From the NCBI GenBank assembly GCA_958295665.1, contig OY282558.1, positions 133,600,701 to 133,664,700 on the forward strand: a DNA stretch of 64,000 bases, in the 5' to 3' direction. A program made the translations under genes and the position numbers. Positions 12,003 to 23,856 of the stretch are shown here, piece after piece (within the stretch, counting starts at the first letter, position 1; each line of letters opens with the position of its first letter). The notes beneath the pieces were generated by a model. The model was not told where the DNA came from. It worked only from the letters and a program-made list of their open reading frames with translations, and did no database searches. Source of the DNA: Tipula vernalis (taxonomy: Eukaryota; Arthropoda; Insecta; Diptera; Tipulidae).

Positions 12003-13187
12003 TCAACCGTTGTGTTGACCATCCTTATCAGAAGTATTGGCCGATGTGCGAATCGTTAGCATTCGTACATTACCTTCTTTGTCTGGCTTAGTTGCAATAA
12101 CTCGTCCCAAGGACCATTTTAACGGAGGTAAGTTGTCATCTCTCACCAAAGCCATAGCACCAATTTCAATGTTTTCGTTTTTTGCCATCCACTTTGTTCG
12201 AAGCTGTAAAGTTGCTAGGTATTCGGTGCGAAATCTAGCCCAAAATTGCTGAACCATCCAATTGATTCGTTGAAACATTTTTACCCGGTTAATATTTTCT
12301 TCCACAATCGACATTTTCGGCAAAGCAATTGGTGCCATATAAAAAGTGACCTGGGTGGGGTCAGTCACAGGTTCCAAGTCATTCGGATCAGCCAATAGCG
12401 GGGTGATTGGACGAGAATTATTGATCGTTGCAGCGTGACGTAAAACAGTGTGCAGCTCATCGACTGAAACTTCCATACTGCCAATGACGTTTTTGATAAG
12501 GCGCTTCGTGATTTTTATCGGCGCCTCCCAAAGTCCGCTGAAATTTGGGGCTCTAGGTGGAATAAATGACCATTCGACGAACAATTGATCACATGCCTTC
12601 CAAATTACGTCTTTATTGTTAATCATCATCTGTTAGACTTCATCCAGTTGGTTGGCCGTGCCCTTGAAATTGGTTGCATTATCGGAAAATATGTTCTTTA
12701 TCATGCCTCGATCGGCGATAAATCTCTTCAAGGATCGGATGAACGCCTCTATGGACAAATCAATCACCAGCTCCAAATGAACCGCTTTTGTCACAAAACA
12801 AATAAAAAGAGCTACGTATTTTTTTTTGAGAGCCTTGCACAAAGGCCCCGCAAAATCAACACCACTAACAGCAAATGGTTGAATGTTCCTGTAGTCGAGT
12901 CTATTCTCGGGCAAATTTCCCATAATTTGTGATATGAATTTAGTTTGCATTCGAAAACATACAGTGCACTTGTTAATAATACTTCTGATTTGAGCCAGTC
13001 CATTGATGGGCCAATACTTTGCACGAATTGCGGTTAGTACGATGTGCGGTCCTGCGTGAAATGTCCTATGAAGATGAAAAAATCGTATTAATAGCTTGGT
13101 AAATTCATAATTTCTGGGGAGAATGATTTGGTGTTTGGAATTATAAGGAAATTTGACTCTTTTTAGTCGTCCACCCACTCTTATCAA
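12003..13187 (-). pseudogene. BEL/Pao integrase
   Basis: Two frames separated by a stop (near 12632). The upstream part has the HHCC-type region (HRTFHAGPHIVLTAIRAKYW, CTVCFR) and the core motifs SGVDFAGPL and FSDNATNFKG; the downstream part has PPRAPNFSGLWEAPIK with the third acidic residue, then VRDDNLPPLKWSLGRV. This is the characteristic BEL/Pao order, with integrase at the 3' end of pol. A single nonsense change interrupts the otherwise complete domain. Confidence 0.9.
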
Positions 13188-13367
13188 CCAAACATTTCAG
13201 TCGATTATTCTTAGCCACAGTATGACCACCCTTCAGCAATTGGTAGTCTTGAGCAAACGACGATTTTTGTATATTCCGAATGAATGGCAATTCGGCTTCG
13301 TCCTCTTCAGCAATTGTGGGTCTCTCCACTTTCGTTTATAACTTAGCCGGCATCATACCTCTACTAA

Positions 13368-15208
13368 TCAAATCGGCGGGGTTAAATTACCAGGAACATG
13401 CCTCCAAACTCCGGAACTGGTCTCTCCCTCTATCTTGGAAATACGGTGTGCAACAAATTTGTTCCAATTATGCGGTTCTGCTTCTATCCAGTAGAGTGTG
13501 ATTAGCGAATCAGTCCAATAGACAAATTCTCTAACGGTTAGTTCCAGCAACACTTCCCTCTTGACCCGAGATACTAAATCGGTCATTATTTTCGCAGCTA
13601 ACAGTTCGAGGCGGGCAATACTGATGGTTTTCGCTGGAGCTACTATAGATTTTGCACAAATCAGCCTGGACGAGATAATATCATTGTGGTATCCACATTG
13701 CAAATATACGCATGTTCCATATGCCTTTTCGCTATCATCTCAAAAAGCGTGAACTTTAATAAATTTACATTCACCCTTAGCCATGACAAAACGAGGTATC
13801 GAGAAATCCTTTAATGATGATAAACTTGACCCGTATTTACTCCATTTCGCAGTAAGATCATTATCTAGAGGCTGGTCCCATTCGATCTTGAGCTTCCAAA
13901 GATCCTGGTAAAAAATCTTTGCCAAAGTTATGACAGGACATACAAACCCCAGCGGGTCGAATAAGCTTGCCATTTCCGATAAAACCACTCGCTTTGTAAC
14001 TGCTGCTGAAAATGGTTTGGGTTGGTGACTAAACCGAAAAACCGATTGTTTGGTGCAACATTTTTCGCAGCTTCGAAATCGAGTTCGATCCAATCATCAT
14101 ATCATCGACATAAAAATTATGTCGAAGTATTTGAGCTCCAATTGGGTATTTAATATGCTCGTTAGCTGCTAATCGATGCAACGTCTTTAAAGCAAGGTAT
14201 GACCCAGATGCCATACCATAGGTCACGGTACGAAGACGGGGAGTGTCTTGATTGGTTCATCCTTATTGTTGCGCCACAAAATTAATTGATAGTTACTATC
14301 CGGCACATCCACTTCAATTTAGCGGTACAGTTTCCGAATGTCACCAGTCACGACAAACTCGAACAGTCTGAACCTCAACAAAATAATGAACAAGTCATCT
14401 TGCAATTTTGGCCCAGTATGAAGAATATCGTTCAATACAACGCCAGAAGACGTCTTACAAGATGCGTCGAAGACCACTCGCAATTTTGTGGTAGAGCTCG
14501 ATAATTTCATTACACAATGATGAGGCAAGAAACAATGCGGGGTTGACGGGTTAAACTCATGAACGACTTCCAAATGGTTCAGTTTCTGATATTATTTCAC
14601 AAAGGATGAATACATTTCCTTCATTTCAGGCTGCTTCTCCAATCTTTTTTCTAAGCTCAACAAACGTCAAATTGCGATTTGGTATGATTCTTCTAATAAT
14701 GATGGATCCTTAGAAAATGGTAAGCGGACGACGTATGATCGATCTGCATTTCGACGAGTATGAAGCGCATAATGATCTTCGAACTCCTGATCTTTAAAGC
14801 TGTTAGATAGTGGTGCCACCACAAATTTCATATCTGATCGATTTGTGCAAACGTTAAATGTGAAGAAGCGAAAATCATACATTACTGTAGGTGGAATTGG
14901 CATATCGGCTACAACATCAAAGGCTTCGTGTTATATCACGCTGACTCCTCATTTCGTCGAGTATGAAGGGCATAATGATCTTCGCACTCCTGATCTTTAG
15001 AGCTCAACTCCGTGGCGTCGCCAATGGGGCAAGTATCTACTTCCAAAAATCGCTGAACAAGTTCAACTAAACTTTCATCAGGTTCAGTTGACCAACATTT
15101 TTCGTTAATAGTCAATGCCGCTAAATTATGGCCATTATTCGACATCATGGGACCACCAATGACCCATCCCAGCTTGGTCTGCTGCATCGTCGGTAAATTT
15201 CCGCCCAA
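13368..15208 (-). pseudogene. BEL/Pao reverse transcriptase and RNase H
   Basis: Minus-strand fragments in several frames. 15208-15005 holds the RT N-terminus (KLGWVIGGPM, LVQRFLEVDTC). 14573-14319 holds TTKLRVVFDASCKTSSG and LNDILHTGPKLQDDLF. 14226-14029 holds NFYVDDMMIG, an intact YVDD. 14093-13740 holds the connection (FDPLGFVCPVITLAKIFYQ). 13703-13368 is RNase H (ARLELLAAKIMTDL, FVYWTDSLITLYWI). At least four frameshifts or stops are present. A rearrangement interrupts the domain at 14747-15004 (separate entry). Confidence 0.88.
14747..15004. repeat. Inverted protease copy flanked by 55-bp direct repeats
   Basis: 14800-14956 on the + strand is the reverse complement of 15416-15575, part of the same element's protease region. 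It is bounded by two near-identical 55-bp direct repeats (14747-14801 and 14950-15004), both copies of an RT segment encoding CEDHYALHTRR. A shared catttcg lies at the junction. Confidence 0.85.
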
Positions 15209-15253
15209 ACGAATTTGACCAGGTAACAGAAGATGCCAAAATAAGCCAGCACC

Positions 15254-15769
15254 CTACAACAAGTCAATCTTCTGAGGCTTAAAAAATTGAGGATCAGCCA
15301 AAAATGTGACTTCAGAGGGGATATTAATGTTCGATAATAATATTGGATGAGCTGGATGAGCGCCCGATATTTTTGGAAGTATCACTGCAGCCATGTTGAA
15401 TTTTATTGATACATCGAAATGAGGAGTCAGTGTGATATAACACGAAGCCTTTGATGTTGTAGCCGTTGTGCAAATTCCACCTACAGTAATGTGAGATTTT
15501 CGCTTCTTCACATTTAACGTTTGCACAAATGGATCAGATATGAAATTTGTGGTAGCACCACTATCTAACAGAGCATGGCCAGGAATAATCGAACCATTCA
15601 CATCAAATACATTTACTACGGCTGTAGTAAGAAACGCTGGCTTATCAACAAATGATTCTGAAGTTAACAGTGCTTTGTGTTTCACTCCTGAAGGCAATGG
15701 AGGTTGAGTAACAGGTTGCTCAAAATGAATCAATGTGTGATGTCCCTTTTGGCATTTATCGGATTTCAA
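15254..15769 (-). CDS. BEL/Pao aspartic protease segment
   Basis: 171-codon open frame on the minus strand with GHALLDSGATTNFISD, the BEL protease active-site motif with intact Asp-Ser-Gly. It is followed by VGGICTTATTSKASCYITLTP. In these elements the protease cuts the gag-pol polyprotein. It is in frame only as a fragment of a broken element. Confidence 0.85.
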   Translation of the reverse strand: MKSDKCQKGHHTLIHFEQPVTQPPLPSGVKHKALLTSESFVDKPAFLTTAVVNVFDVNGSIIPGHALLDSGATTNFISDPFVQTLNVKKRKSHITVGGICTTATTSKASCYITLTPHFDVSIKFNMAAVILPKISGAHPAHPILLSNINIPSEVTFLADPQFFKPQKIDLL

Positions 15770-16688
15770 AACCTTGGAAAAACGGTAAGAATGTTTTGTT
15801 TTCTCAATCTCAATCTTCTCTAAAGTTGTGGCACGTTTCTCTTAGAATGAACAAAAATCATCCCATATCGGGACCTCCTTATTAGTGGACTCTTCGCATC
15901 TCTCCACATTGTTAGCATCCAATTTCTTTAACATCAGAAAAATCAAGAAATTTTCAGCCACTTCTTGCATGGACCCCATTGATTTTAATGCACGGTAATG
16001 TGCACTTACTTGATCGACCATTTCCCGAACACATGAGACTGTAAAATTAACGCCTTATTTTCATATTGAATACAAAGAGGCTTCCACGCACTTCGAAAAT
16101 TCTCTTGTGATGCTTCCATCCTTGATAAGCTTCGTGTTGCACGACCCACCAAACATGATTTCAAAAATCTTAAACGATCAACATCGTTTTAATCAGTCTC
16201 CTTTATAATCGTTGTTGTGAACTCGTTATTAAAATCTGTCCAATCGCTGTATGATCCGCTGAACTTTGGTGGCTCTTGTTTGGGAAGCTTAACATTCTTC
16301 GTAGAAACTACAATCGATTGATTTTGAGAAGTGTTCTCGTCTCTCCAAACCTGTCTTTCAGGTTTAACAGCGACTGCCTTTTCATCAATCAATGTTAAAA
16401 GTTCGGCCTTTGTGTCAATGTACTTTTCTTCAAAACTATAATATTTCGAAGTGAAGTCGTCACCATCTGACTCAACCTGTTCCGTTATTAGCTCCTCGTT
16501 ATTTAAAAACCTCGTGTAATGCGATTCAAGTTGCTCTAATTGAACCTTAAGTTTGGAAATGGTTGCCAATTTTCCGTGAGCTGGTACCAAAATCGCTATA
16601 TTATCGATGATATTCACACTTAAATCTTGTATAGCTTAAGTAATCTCTTTCGCTCAGTAGTTCGTTTTACTTTCGCCTTGTCTGCCAT
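15770..16688 (-). pseudogene. BEL/Pao gag
   Basis: A 142-codon minus frame (16617-16189) has a coiled region rich in Glu/Leu and the core motif LPKQEPPKFSGSYSDWTDFNNEFTT, typical of BEL gag (DUF1759 type). A likely true start at 16688 reads MADKAKVKRTTERKRLLKLY, then hits a stop, so the frame is broken. The segment to 15770 contains shifted frames ending near a Cys/His-poor region. Confidence 0.82.
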
Positions 16689-17051
16689 TTCTGATAATTC
16701 TAACGCTTAATAACAACTGTCCAGTATTGGCCACTAATTGATGGTGTCCTTGAACCACAAAAAAAACGTGTTAGAAAATTTAATTGCTAAACAATTACGG
16801 GATACTGTTGAAAACGGTTACTCTCTAGAATGTACTCGAGTGTTTAGATCGTATTCAAAATTTCAGTGAATTGACGACACAAAACACAATTCCCCGGTGT
16901 ACTTATACGGACACTTTGAGAACTTATACGTATATTGTTAACACCGCAAAAAATAAAAAGTTCTGAAACACAAAAACAAGTTTAAGAAAAATATTCTTCC
17001 AGTTGAAAATAACTGTGAATTAGCTGATGAATAGCGATGAACGAACAATAT
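16689..17051 (-). other. BEL leader region
   Basis: Sequence upstream of the BEL gag start on the minus strand. It should contain the primer-binding site and the 5' LTR, but no copy of the 3' LTR (11627-11974) was seen here, so the 5' LTR is probably lost or strongly diverged. Confidence 0.4.
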
Positions 17052-17220
17052 TGTTACGTTTTTGCCTTGTCAATTAAGGTTCGTATCACTGGATTGTGAC
17101 TAAAACAAACTCAATTCAATTTATCACCAACGAATTTATTTATTTAGCACAAAAATTATTACAACACAGTTTATTAATTATAATTCACAAATTCACTTTA
17201 TATAAATTATTCTCAAATTT
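17052..17220 (-). repeat. LTR family A fragment (U5 end)
   Basis: Begins TGTTACGTTTTTGCCTTGTC and matches the end of the LTRs at 444-900 and 46905-47358, including the gtatcactggattgtga block, then breaks off near 17220 against LINE sequence. Confidence 0.75.
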
Positions 17221-18210
17221 TATTGTATTTTCTGGGAATCATCCAGCTCAGTTTTTATAGCAGGTAGGGGATTGTAACGAACTTCTATTAGAATTTATTG
17301 TTATCGAAAGAAGTTTCATTTCACCCATTATAACTTCAGTTTTACCATATATGTAACTTTTTCTTTAGTATATACAGACCTCACCACCATTTTTATGTAT
17401 TCTGTCGTACCGTAGAATATTATAGCCATTTATGGCAACAGATTGATCATTGATCTTACACGTAAGCCAGGATTCCGACACGTAAAAAAGATCAATGTTA
17501 TTAAAATTAATAACAATTCCAATTTGAAAAATCAATTTAAAAAAATCATAAAAACTAGAATAAAGTACGTAACTTTCACAATTGCGATGACCTTGATGAG
17601 TGACCGACGAATAATCACTATTAATAAATTCATTACTGCAATGATGCTGTGGCAGGAAATTTCTTTTGACGCCTTACATTAATAAACGGTTTAATGGCGC
17701 ACTGCAGTGGCCAAATACTACCATCATAAGCCCTCTTATATAATGTAGACTCCAACCCAACTTTAAACGAAATAAAGCTTAGCAAATTTCTTTCAGAATT
17801 TTTTGGAACAAGTTCGTGACATTCGATTTCAGCCACTGAAATATTCAGCTTATGACTAAGATAATTTTTAATATCCTCACTAGTAGTGGTTGGTTTAAAA
17901 TTTGAGGCGTGCAGGTAATTTTTTGGTTTCACTATTTCCAATTCGGTGTTGACTTTAGTTCCAGTTATGATATTTTGCGAGCTCAATTTGTTAACGCTGT
18001 TGGTGTTGTCGACGTTGTTGTTGATTGATTGCCCAATTGAGACATCAATGCTTGGATTAGTTGCTGCTGATTGTTATGGTTTTTTAGGCAATCATCACAG
18101 ACAAAGTTAATGTTTGAATTATTCAGGCATAATTTAGCAATCAAAATGAAAAATACTGTGATCAATTGGTCAAAAAACTTTAATAGATAAATAGAGTTTA
18201 TGAAGAGAAA
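17221..18210 (-). pseudogene. Non-LTR retrotransposon 5' half: ORF1 end and endonuclease start
   Basis: Minus strand 18234-17983 carries an ORF1 segment with FVCDDCLKNHNNQQQLIQ (zinc-finger type), and 17986-17633 carries the ORF1 C-terminal domain (ELVPKNSERNLLSFISFKVG, DGSIWPLQCAIKPF). 17480-17221 carries an endonuclease start: ESWLTCKINDQSVAINGYN, then RYDRIHKNGGEVCIY. The remaining endonuclease and the RT appear at 10160-11620, beyond the inserted LTR element. Confidence 0.75.
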
Positions 18211-18216
18211 GTTATA

Positions 18217-18477
18217 TTGAGTATCCTGAAGCACCCATTTTATCGCCGGTTTGTGTCTTCTCCCCAGCCTAATTCTAATAACTCAAGTTTCTTACAGAGG
18301 AAACCAATTACTTGCTCTTACTGTAAAATATTCGGCCATCACATATCTCAATGCCGAAAGAAACAATACAATGATTCCAGAAAACAACATTATTCTATCA
18401 ATTCGTCGGGAAACGTGAAGGGACTCGAACAATTAAATACGAACACGGCCGTTCGAGTCCAGGAGTTAAAACAGTAA
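18217..18477 (+). pseudogene. Ty3/gypsy gag C-terminus with zinc knuckle
   Basis: 86-codon frame with a CCHC knuckle CSYCKIFGHHISQC (C-x2-C-x4-H-x4-C), the nucleic-acid binding motif of gag. The element is truncated 5' at its junction with the LINE near 18210. The frame ends at 18477 and pol follows in another frame. Confidence 0.85.
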
Positions 18478-18479
18478 GG

Positions 18480-20288
18480 TGTTCAAATTCTTTTAGAGTA
18501 AATCAAGATACGAAGCCTGATTTAAAAAGATCAAATTCCGAAGTCACTAATAAAACTATTGGTCAAAATAATAACGCCGATTCCAAGGATCTTTCTTATA
18601 ATGTATACACTACTTCTTTTTCAACAGCTAGTCTCCATAGTTTTGTTACACTTAAGCTGAATATTTCTAACGCTGAATCTAATTCTTTTTTAATCGTTTC
18701 AGGTTCTGAAATTTCGTTAAATAAAGTTGATTGTTTAAACGACGATGCACTTTGTTTTCCAAATCTTAAATGCCATCTAAGTGGTATCAGTTCGCAACCC
18801 ATAGAAACGTTAGCGCAATGTAATTGTAACATTCGTTTAGATAATCAATCCCCTAGCCAAACCTTTCGAATTCTTGGATCAGATTTCGTTTTTCCATTCG
18901 ATGGTATTATCGGTCAAGACTTCTTAATAAAAAATAATTGTACTATTAATTATTCAACCAAATATCTGGAAATCCCTTATCTTGAAAATTTTTTCAAATT
19001 ACCATTAAATTCGAAAGTTGAAATACCAGGTCGTTGTGAAAAAATTTTGAAAATTCCTTTAAGTAACACAAAGGATGGTGAGTATAATTGCCACTCTGAA
19101 GAAGTATCTACAGGAATGTATATTGGCAATAATCTTATCAAAGTATCCAATGGTATTGCAACACTTGGGTTACTTAATACGAATGAAGAAATAGTAGAAC
19201 TTCAAAATTTGGCTATTAATCTCGAAAGTTTATCTAATTACGAAATTTTCCAAATCGAGCAAATTGATAACGCCGTATCCGATCGTTTAAAACTACTCGA
19301 AAGTCAGTTGGATCTTTTCACCATGAATTTTGAGGAAAAGCATTCAATACTAGAGTTGTGCCGGAAGTTCAATGACATATTTTATTTAAAGGACGACCAA
19401 TTAACTTATACAAACCGTATTCAACATAAAATCAATATTATGCCCAATATTCCTCCAATTTATAAAAAACCTTATCGATTACCCGAAGCACTAAAATGCG
19501 AAGTTTCATCACAGGTTGAACAAATGTTAAAAGAGGAAATAATTCAACCTAGCTCTAGTTCGTGGAATTTTCCTCTACTGGTGGTTCCAAAAATATCTGT
19601 AGACGGGAAAAAGAATTGGCGTGTCGTTGTTGATTTCAGGAGACTGAATGATGTGACCATTGGTGATGTGTTTCCACTACCTACGAGATCACAGTATTCC
19701 AGTACTCTTGATTTGTCAAACGGTTATCACCAAGTCTTTTTGGATCCCGCATATCGTGAAAAAACTGCGTTCAGTACCAGCACTGGACATTACGAGTTTT
19801 TAAGGATGCCTTTTGGTTTAAAGGGTGCGCCAGCCACCTTCCAGAGGCTTATGAATTCCGTTGTTACTGGACTTAATGGCATAAAATATTTCGTTTACCT
19901 CGACGACATAGTGGTTTACGGTAAAAATATTCTTGAACACAACGAAAAATTATCCGAATTATTCCAATGCATAAGACAAAATAATCTTAAATTGAACGCT
20001 TTCAAATGTAATTTGCTTCGAAAAGAATTAATATATCTCGGGCATATTATATCAGCAAGCGGTCTAAAACCTGATCCTATGAAAGTAAATGCGATCAAAA
20101 ATTACCCAATTCCAAAAGATACCAAATCGATAAAATCATTTCTAGGACGTGTCGGATACTATAGAAAATTTATCCCCAATTTTGCGAAAATCTGTAATCC
20201 TTTGACAGCATTTTGGAAAATTCAGCTAAATTTTAGTGGTCTGCTTTTTGTGACGAATCGTTTAAGGAACTACAAGCAATTTTATTAG
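18480..20288 (+). pseudogene. Ty3/gypsy protease-reverse transcriptase
   Basis: A long open frame; it extends well upstream of the first Met-like codon at 19047. The protease site reads FLIVSGSEIS: the catalytic Asp of D-S-G is Val (GTT, 18696-18698). RT motifs are good: VVPKISVDGKKNWRVVVDFRRL, TLDLSNGYHQ, FLRMPFGLKGAPATFQRLM, and an intact YLDDIVVY. About eight residues are missing between PLPT and RSQY. The frame ends at 20288 shortly after GYYRKFIPNF. RNase H is almost wholly deleted (20289-20390). Such elements copy RNA to DNA in virus-like particles; this copy cannot be autonomous. Confidence 0.9.
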
Positions 20289-20389
20289 GACCACCCATTT
20301 TACAATACCCTGATTTTTCTAAGGAGTTCATAATTTCTACTATGTACTAACTCGAGCACAGGTCCAACACAGGCTGGAAGAATCATTAA

Positions 20390-21136
20390 ATGAATTACCA
20401 TCAAATCGGGAAGCCGCAGTTCCAGAACCTGGGAATTCCTCCCAATCAAACCAAGATTTAATAAAACCAATTCCTCAACTTTCAGTAGTCAGTAATCCAG
20501 TTATCACCTTAGAAGACAACGACAACATTCAATCTGTGATCAATGATTTCCATTTAACCCCAACAGGTGGTCACCAAGGCATAAATCGCACATATAAGAG
20601 AATGAAAGAATATTACTATTTTCCTCAGATGCTGCGAAAAATTGGGAACTTCATCAAAACGTGTGACACTTGTCAAAAAAATAAAAATTCATTGCTGACT
20701 GAAATGCCGATGAAAATTAACTACCACCTCAAAACTTCCGTTCAAAAAAATGTTCCTCGACATAGTCGGTCCACTGCCAAGTAGTCTCTCCTACAATAAA
20801 TATATATTGACCGTACAAGATGACCTAACCAAATATTCCTTTGCTATCCCTTTACCCAATCAAGAAGTAGAGACAGTAGCCAGAGCCTTCGTGGAAAATG
20901 TTATATGTACTTTTGGTTCATCTAAATCGATATTGACAGATCAAGGGTCTATCTTCATGTCTGAGTTATTCGAAAATATTTGTAAGCTGTTAAAAATCGA
21001 GAAATTCAATGCAACTGCTTACCATCCTCAAACTAATGGGGCGCTGGAGCGTTCCCACAAGACCATTGGCGAATATCTTAGAAATTACTCTTCAAATGAT
21101 CCATTACAATGGGTTTATTGGCTAAGCTATGCAATG
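20390..21136 (+). pseudogene. Ty3/gypsy integrase, N-terminal and core part
   Basis: 20536-20784 holds the HHCC zinc region (HQGINRTYKRMKEYYYFP, CDTCQKNK). After a frameshift near 20750 the core follows with MFLDIVGPLPSS, LTDQGSIFMS and NATAYHPQTNGALERSHKT, so the D-D-E residues are present. The frame is cut at 21136 by the inserted LINE and resumes at 22842. Confidence 0.9.
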
Positions 21137-22841
21137 TTTTTTTTTTTTTTTTTTTTTTTTTTATATACATATTTTAATTGGGTGCAGAGCGGACTTATTA
21201 ACGGTCCTAGCTCCTTGTAACTGTCAGAGCTTCTGTACCCAATGCGCGATCCTTCAAGTAAATATTAATAGCTACCTTAAATTTATTAATTTTGTATTCC
21301 TCCGGAAATTTGAAGTGTATTAGCGAATTCCACTTTTTTGATGTTCGATATACAAATTCGCGCTTAATTTCTTCAGTTCGAGGTTTCGGGAGCTTCACCG
21401 TAAACCTATGCGCATTGGTTGTTCCTCTTGTTACTCTTGTTGTTGTAACGAATGGTGGTATTTTCTCCGATAGTTCTGCAGAACATTTACCATGTAAGCA
21501 TCTGTAGAAGACGCAGAGTTCTGCAACATCTCTGCGATGCTGTAAGCTGTCTAGTTCTTGGGTAAGTCTGGGATTCCGTATTATTCGGATAGCGCGGCAT
21601 TGAACCCTGTCCAATAACTGGAGGGTGGTACCAGACGCACCTCCCCAAACTTGACAGCAATACTCTATACATGGTCGGATGAAGGTTTTATATATCTGGA
21701 GAACTTGATGCGATTTAAAAAACCTTCTGCATCTATTTAGGAACCCGAGTTTTTTTGAAGCTGATTTAGCCAATGCAACAATGTGTTCATTCCATTTGAG
21801 TTTGTTACTTATTTGAACACCAAGCAGTCGAATTGAGTCGCAACCCACAAGGATATGGTTTTTTACCACAAATGGGTAGTCGTTGCGACTTTTTTTACGT
21901 GAAAATGTGCATATTTGTGTCTTTTTCTCGTTAAATTGCACTAAGTTGTTGTTACCCCACTCAAATATTGTACTTAAATCGGAATTAAGAGAAGTTACGA
22001 CTTCGGACCGTTTATTATTTAAATCTGTAATGCTAGGCTCCGCCTCGAATGAAATAGAAGAATGCATTGTGGCATCATCTGCAAAGCTATGGATAGGGTT
22101 TACAGTGCTATCCAGCAAATCGTTGATGTATAGCAAAAACAGGGTCGGTGACAAAGGTGATCCCTGAGGGACTCCGGCATTTGGGGAGTGCGTCGATGAT
22201 GATCTCCCATTAAGTACGACGCTGATTTTTCGGTCATTGAGATAGCTTTTAATCCACCTGGTGGTCATCGAGTCCAGCCCGTATGCCACAAGTTTACAAA
22301 TAAGATTCTCATGCCATACCTTATCAAAAGCCTTGGATATATCCAAAGCGATTGCAAAGGCCTCTCCGTGGTGTTCTAATGCGAGATTCCATTTGTTTGT
22401 GACGTACGTCAGGAGATCGGTCGTGGATCGGCTTTCACGAAAGCCGTATTGTCTATCCGAAATTAGTTTGTTAACTTCAAGATATTTAACTATATGTTGA
22501 TTGATGCATTTCTCAAAGACTTTAGCGACGGCTGACACAATTGATATTGGCCGGTAGTTTGAAGGGTCAGTTTTGTCACAACCCCGTTTCAGCACAAGTT
22601 GCACCATTGCACTCTTCCAGGCGTTCGGGTAGTCGCCTTGCTTGTATGAAAGTAGGAAAATTTTAGATAATATTGGAGCCAATTCATTGGCAAACTCCTT
22701 CAATATTCGAACTGGAATTCCATCAGGTACGGTGGCCTTGTTTACATTCATTGTCTTCAGATTAGTAAAGACAATTTCCTCCGAGATGGTGACGGGGCTC
22801 ATTTTAGAACCACAATATGGAACTAATGGAGGCGCAAATGA
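21137..22841 (-). mobile_element. 5'-truncated LINE with open RT frame (CR1/L2-like)
   Basis: A 26-T run at 21137-21162 is the poly(A) tail of a minus-strand LINE. From about 22841 to the stop at 21207 the frame is open for roughly 545 codons. RT motifs: SNYRPISIVSAVAKVFEK, ALDISKAFDKVWHENL, AGVPQGSPLSPTLFLLYIND and SFADDATMHSS, with the FADD intact. The 3' part has IYKTFIRPCIEYCCQVW. The endonuclease is missing through 5' truncation. The element splits the gypsy integrase; AATGTTT at both edges (21134-21140 and 22841-22847) is a possible target duplication. Absence of stops suggests a young insertion. Clade assignment is tentative. Confidence 0.9.
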
Positions 22842-23225
22842 ATGTTTGCCCATCACTCCCCATTCATCTACCACGTATATGCCCTTCGAGTTGTTATTTG
22901 GCTTTAAGCCTGTAATACCACATTCTTTAACCTCAAATTTAGATCCCATTTATTATGATTACTTATCTGATTTGAAATTCAATCGTTTCGAATTGCCCAT
23001 GATATGCTTAATACCTCCAAAACTAAATGTAAAACTTACTATGATCGAAACGCTAGACCCATTAAATTTGGTATAGGATATTCGGTTTTGCTGAAGAATG
23101 AGGCGCGCCAAGGAAAGCTCTCACCTTTATGGCTTGGACCATTCAAAATAACTAATATTCTAAGTGACGAAAATTCTGAATTAGCTGTTGGAAGATCGGG
23201 AAAATTGTTCATAATAATCTACTGA
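22842..23225 (+). pseudogene. Ty3/gypsy integrase C-terminal part
   Basis: Continues the integrase beyond the LINE: TPHSSTTYMPFELLFGFKPV at about 22857, then KTYYDRNARPIKFGIGYSV and KLSPLWLGPFKITNIL, which carries the GPF/Y motif. One frame change occurs between the two parts. Confidence 0.85.
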
Positions 23226-23511
23226 AACTTTACAATAAGAAATAAACAGAATGTCTTAAAAAAAAAAATCGTACCTCATTATATTTAAAAAAAAAAAAAC
23301 AAAAAATAAATTCATAAATTCAAAAATATTATTTAGAAAAAATTAAATCAAAATTTAATATTTTTAATTATAAATTCATGTAACTAGAATCTAAGTACCT
23401 ACATTATATTATATTGGATTATAATTAGCCGAATATTAATACATTCCAACGATCACATCTAACTCATTAAAAGATAACATTTCACTTTATCTTTTAACTT
23501 AAGGTGGAAGG
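23226..23511 (+). other. Gypsy 3' untranslated region and polypurine tract
   Basis: AT-rich stretch with A runs, ending in aaggtggaagg directly before TGTTGTGTATG, a polypurine tract and LTR start. Confidence 0.55.
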
Positions 23512-23780
23512 TGTTGTGTATGCCCGTTAGCGTTCGTTGCAACGTACTGATATTGGGCACTGCATGAGATTGTACCCTTTATTGTAATTAAACAAAAAAT
23601 TGAAATGTATTGAATAAGGCAGTTAAGTTGTAGCCGTCAGAGCATAAGCATTAAAAGTCTTAACATGCAAAATAAATAAAATAAATTAAATAAAATCAAA
23701 CTACTTATAAATAAATGAATTAATATATTAGTTGAGTTTTATATTTGGAGAAGCTGCGCTTAACTCAACACTAATACACT
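23512..23780 (+). repeat. Gypsy 3' LTR, end uncertain
   Basis: Begins TGTTGTGTATGCCCG after the polypurine tract. No second copy exists in the window because the element is 5'-truncated, so the right end near 23780 is a guess from a CA dinucleotide. Confidence 0.45.
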
Positions 23781-23856
23781 AACTTCAAATTGATAATTTT
23801 TAATTTACACCAATAAAAAAAAAGAAAAGAATTTGATAAATATTCTTAAATATGTT

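Noticed and set aside
21129..21323. Poly-Phe open frames
   Set aside because: They read through the LINE poly(A) tail on the opposite strand.
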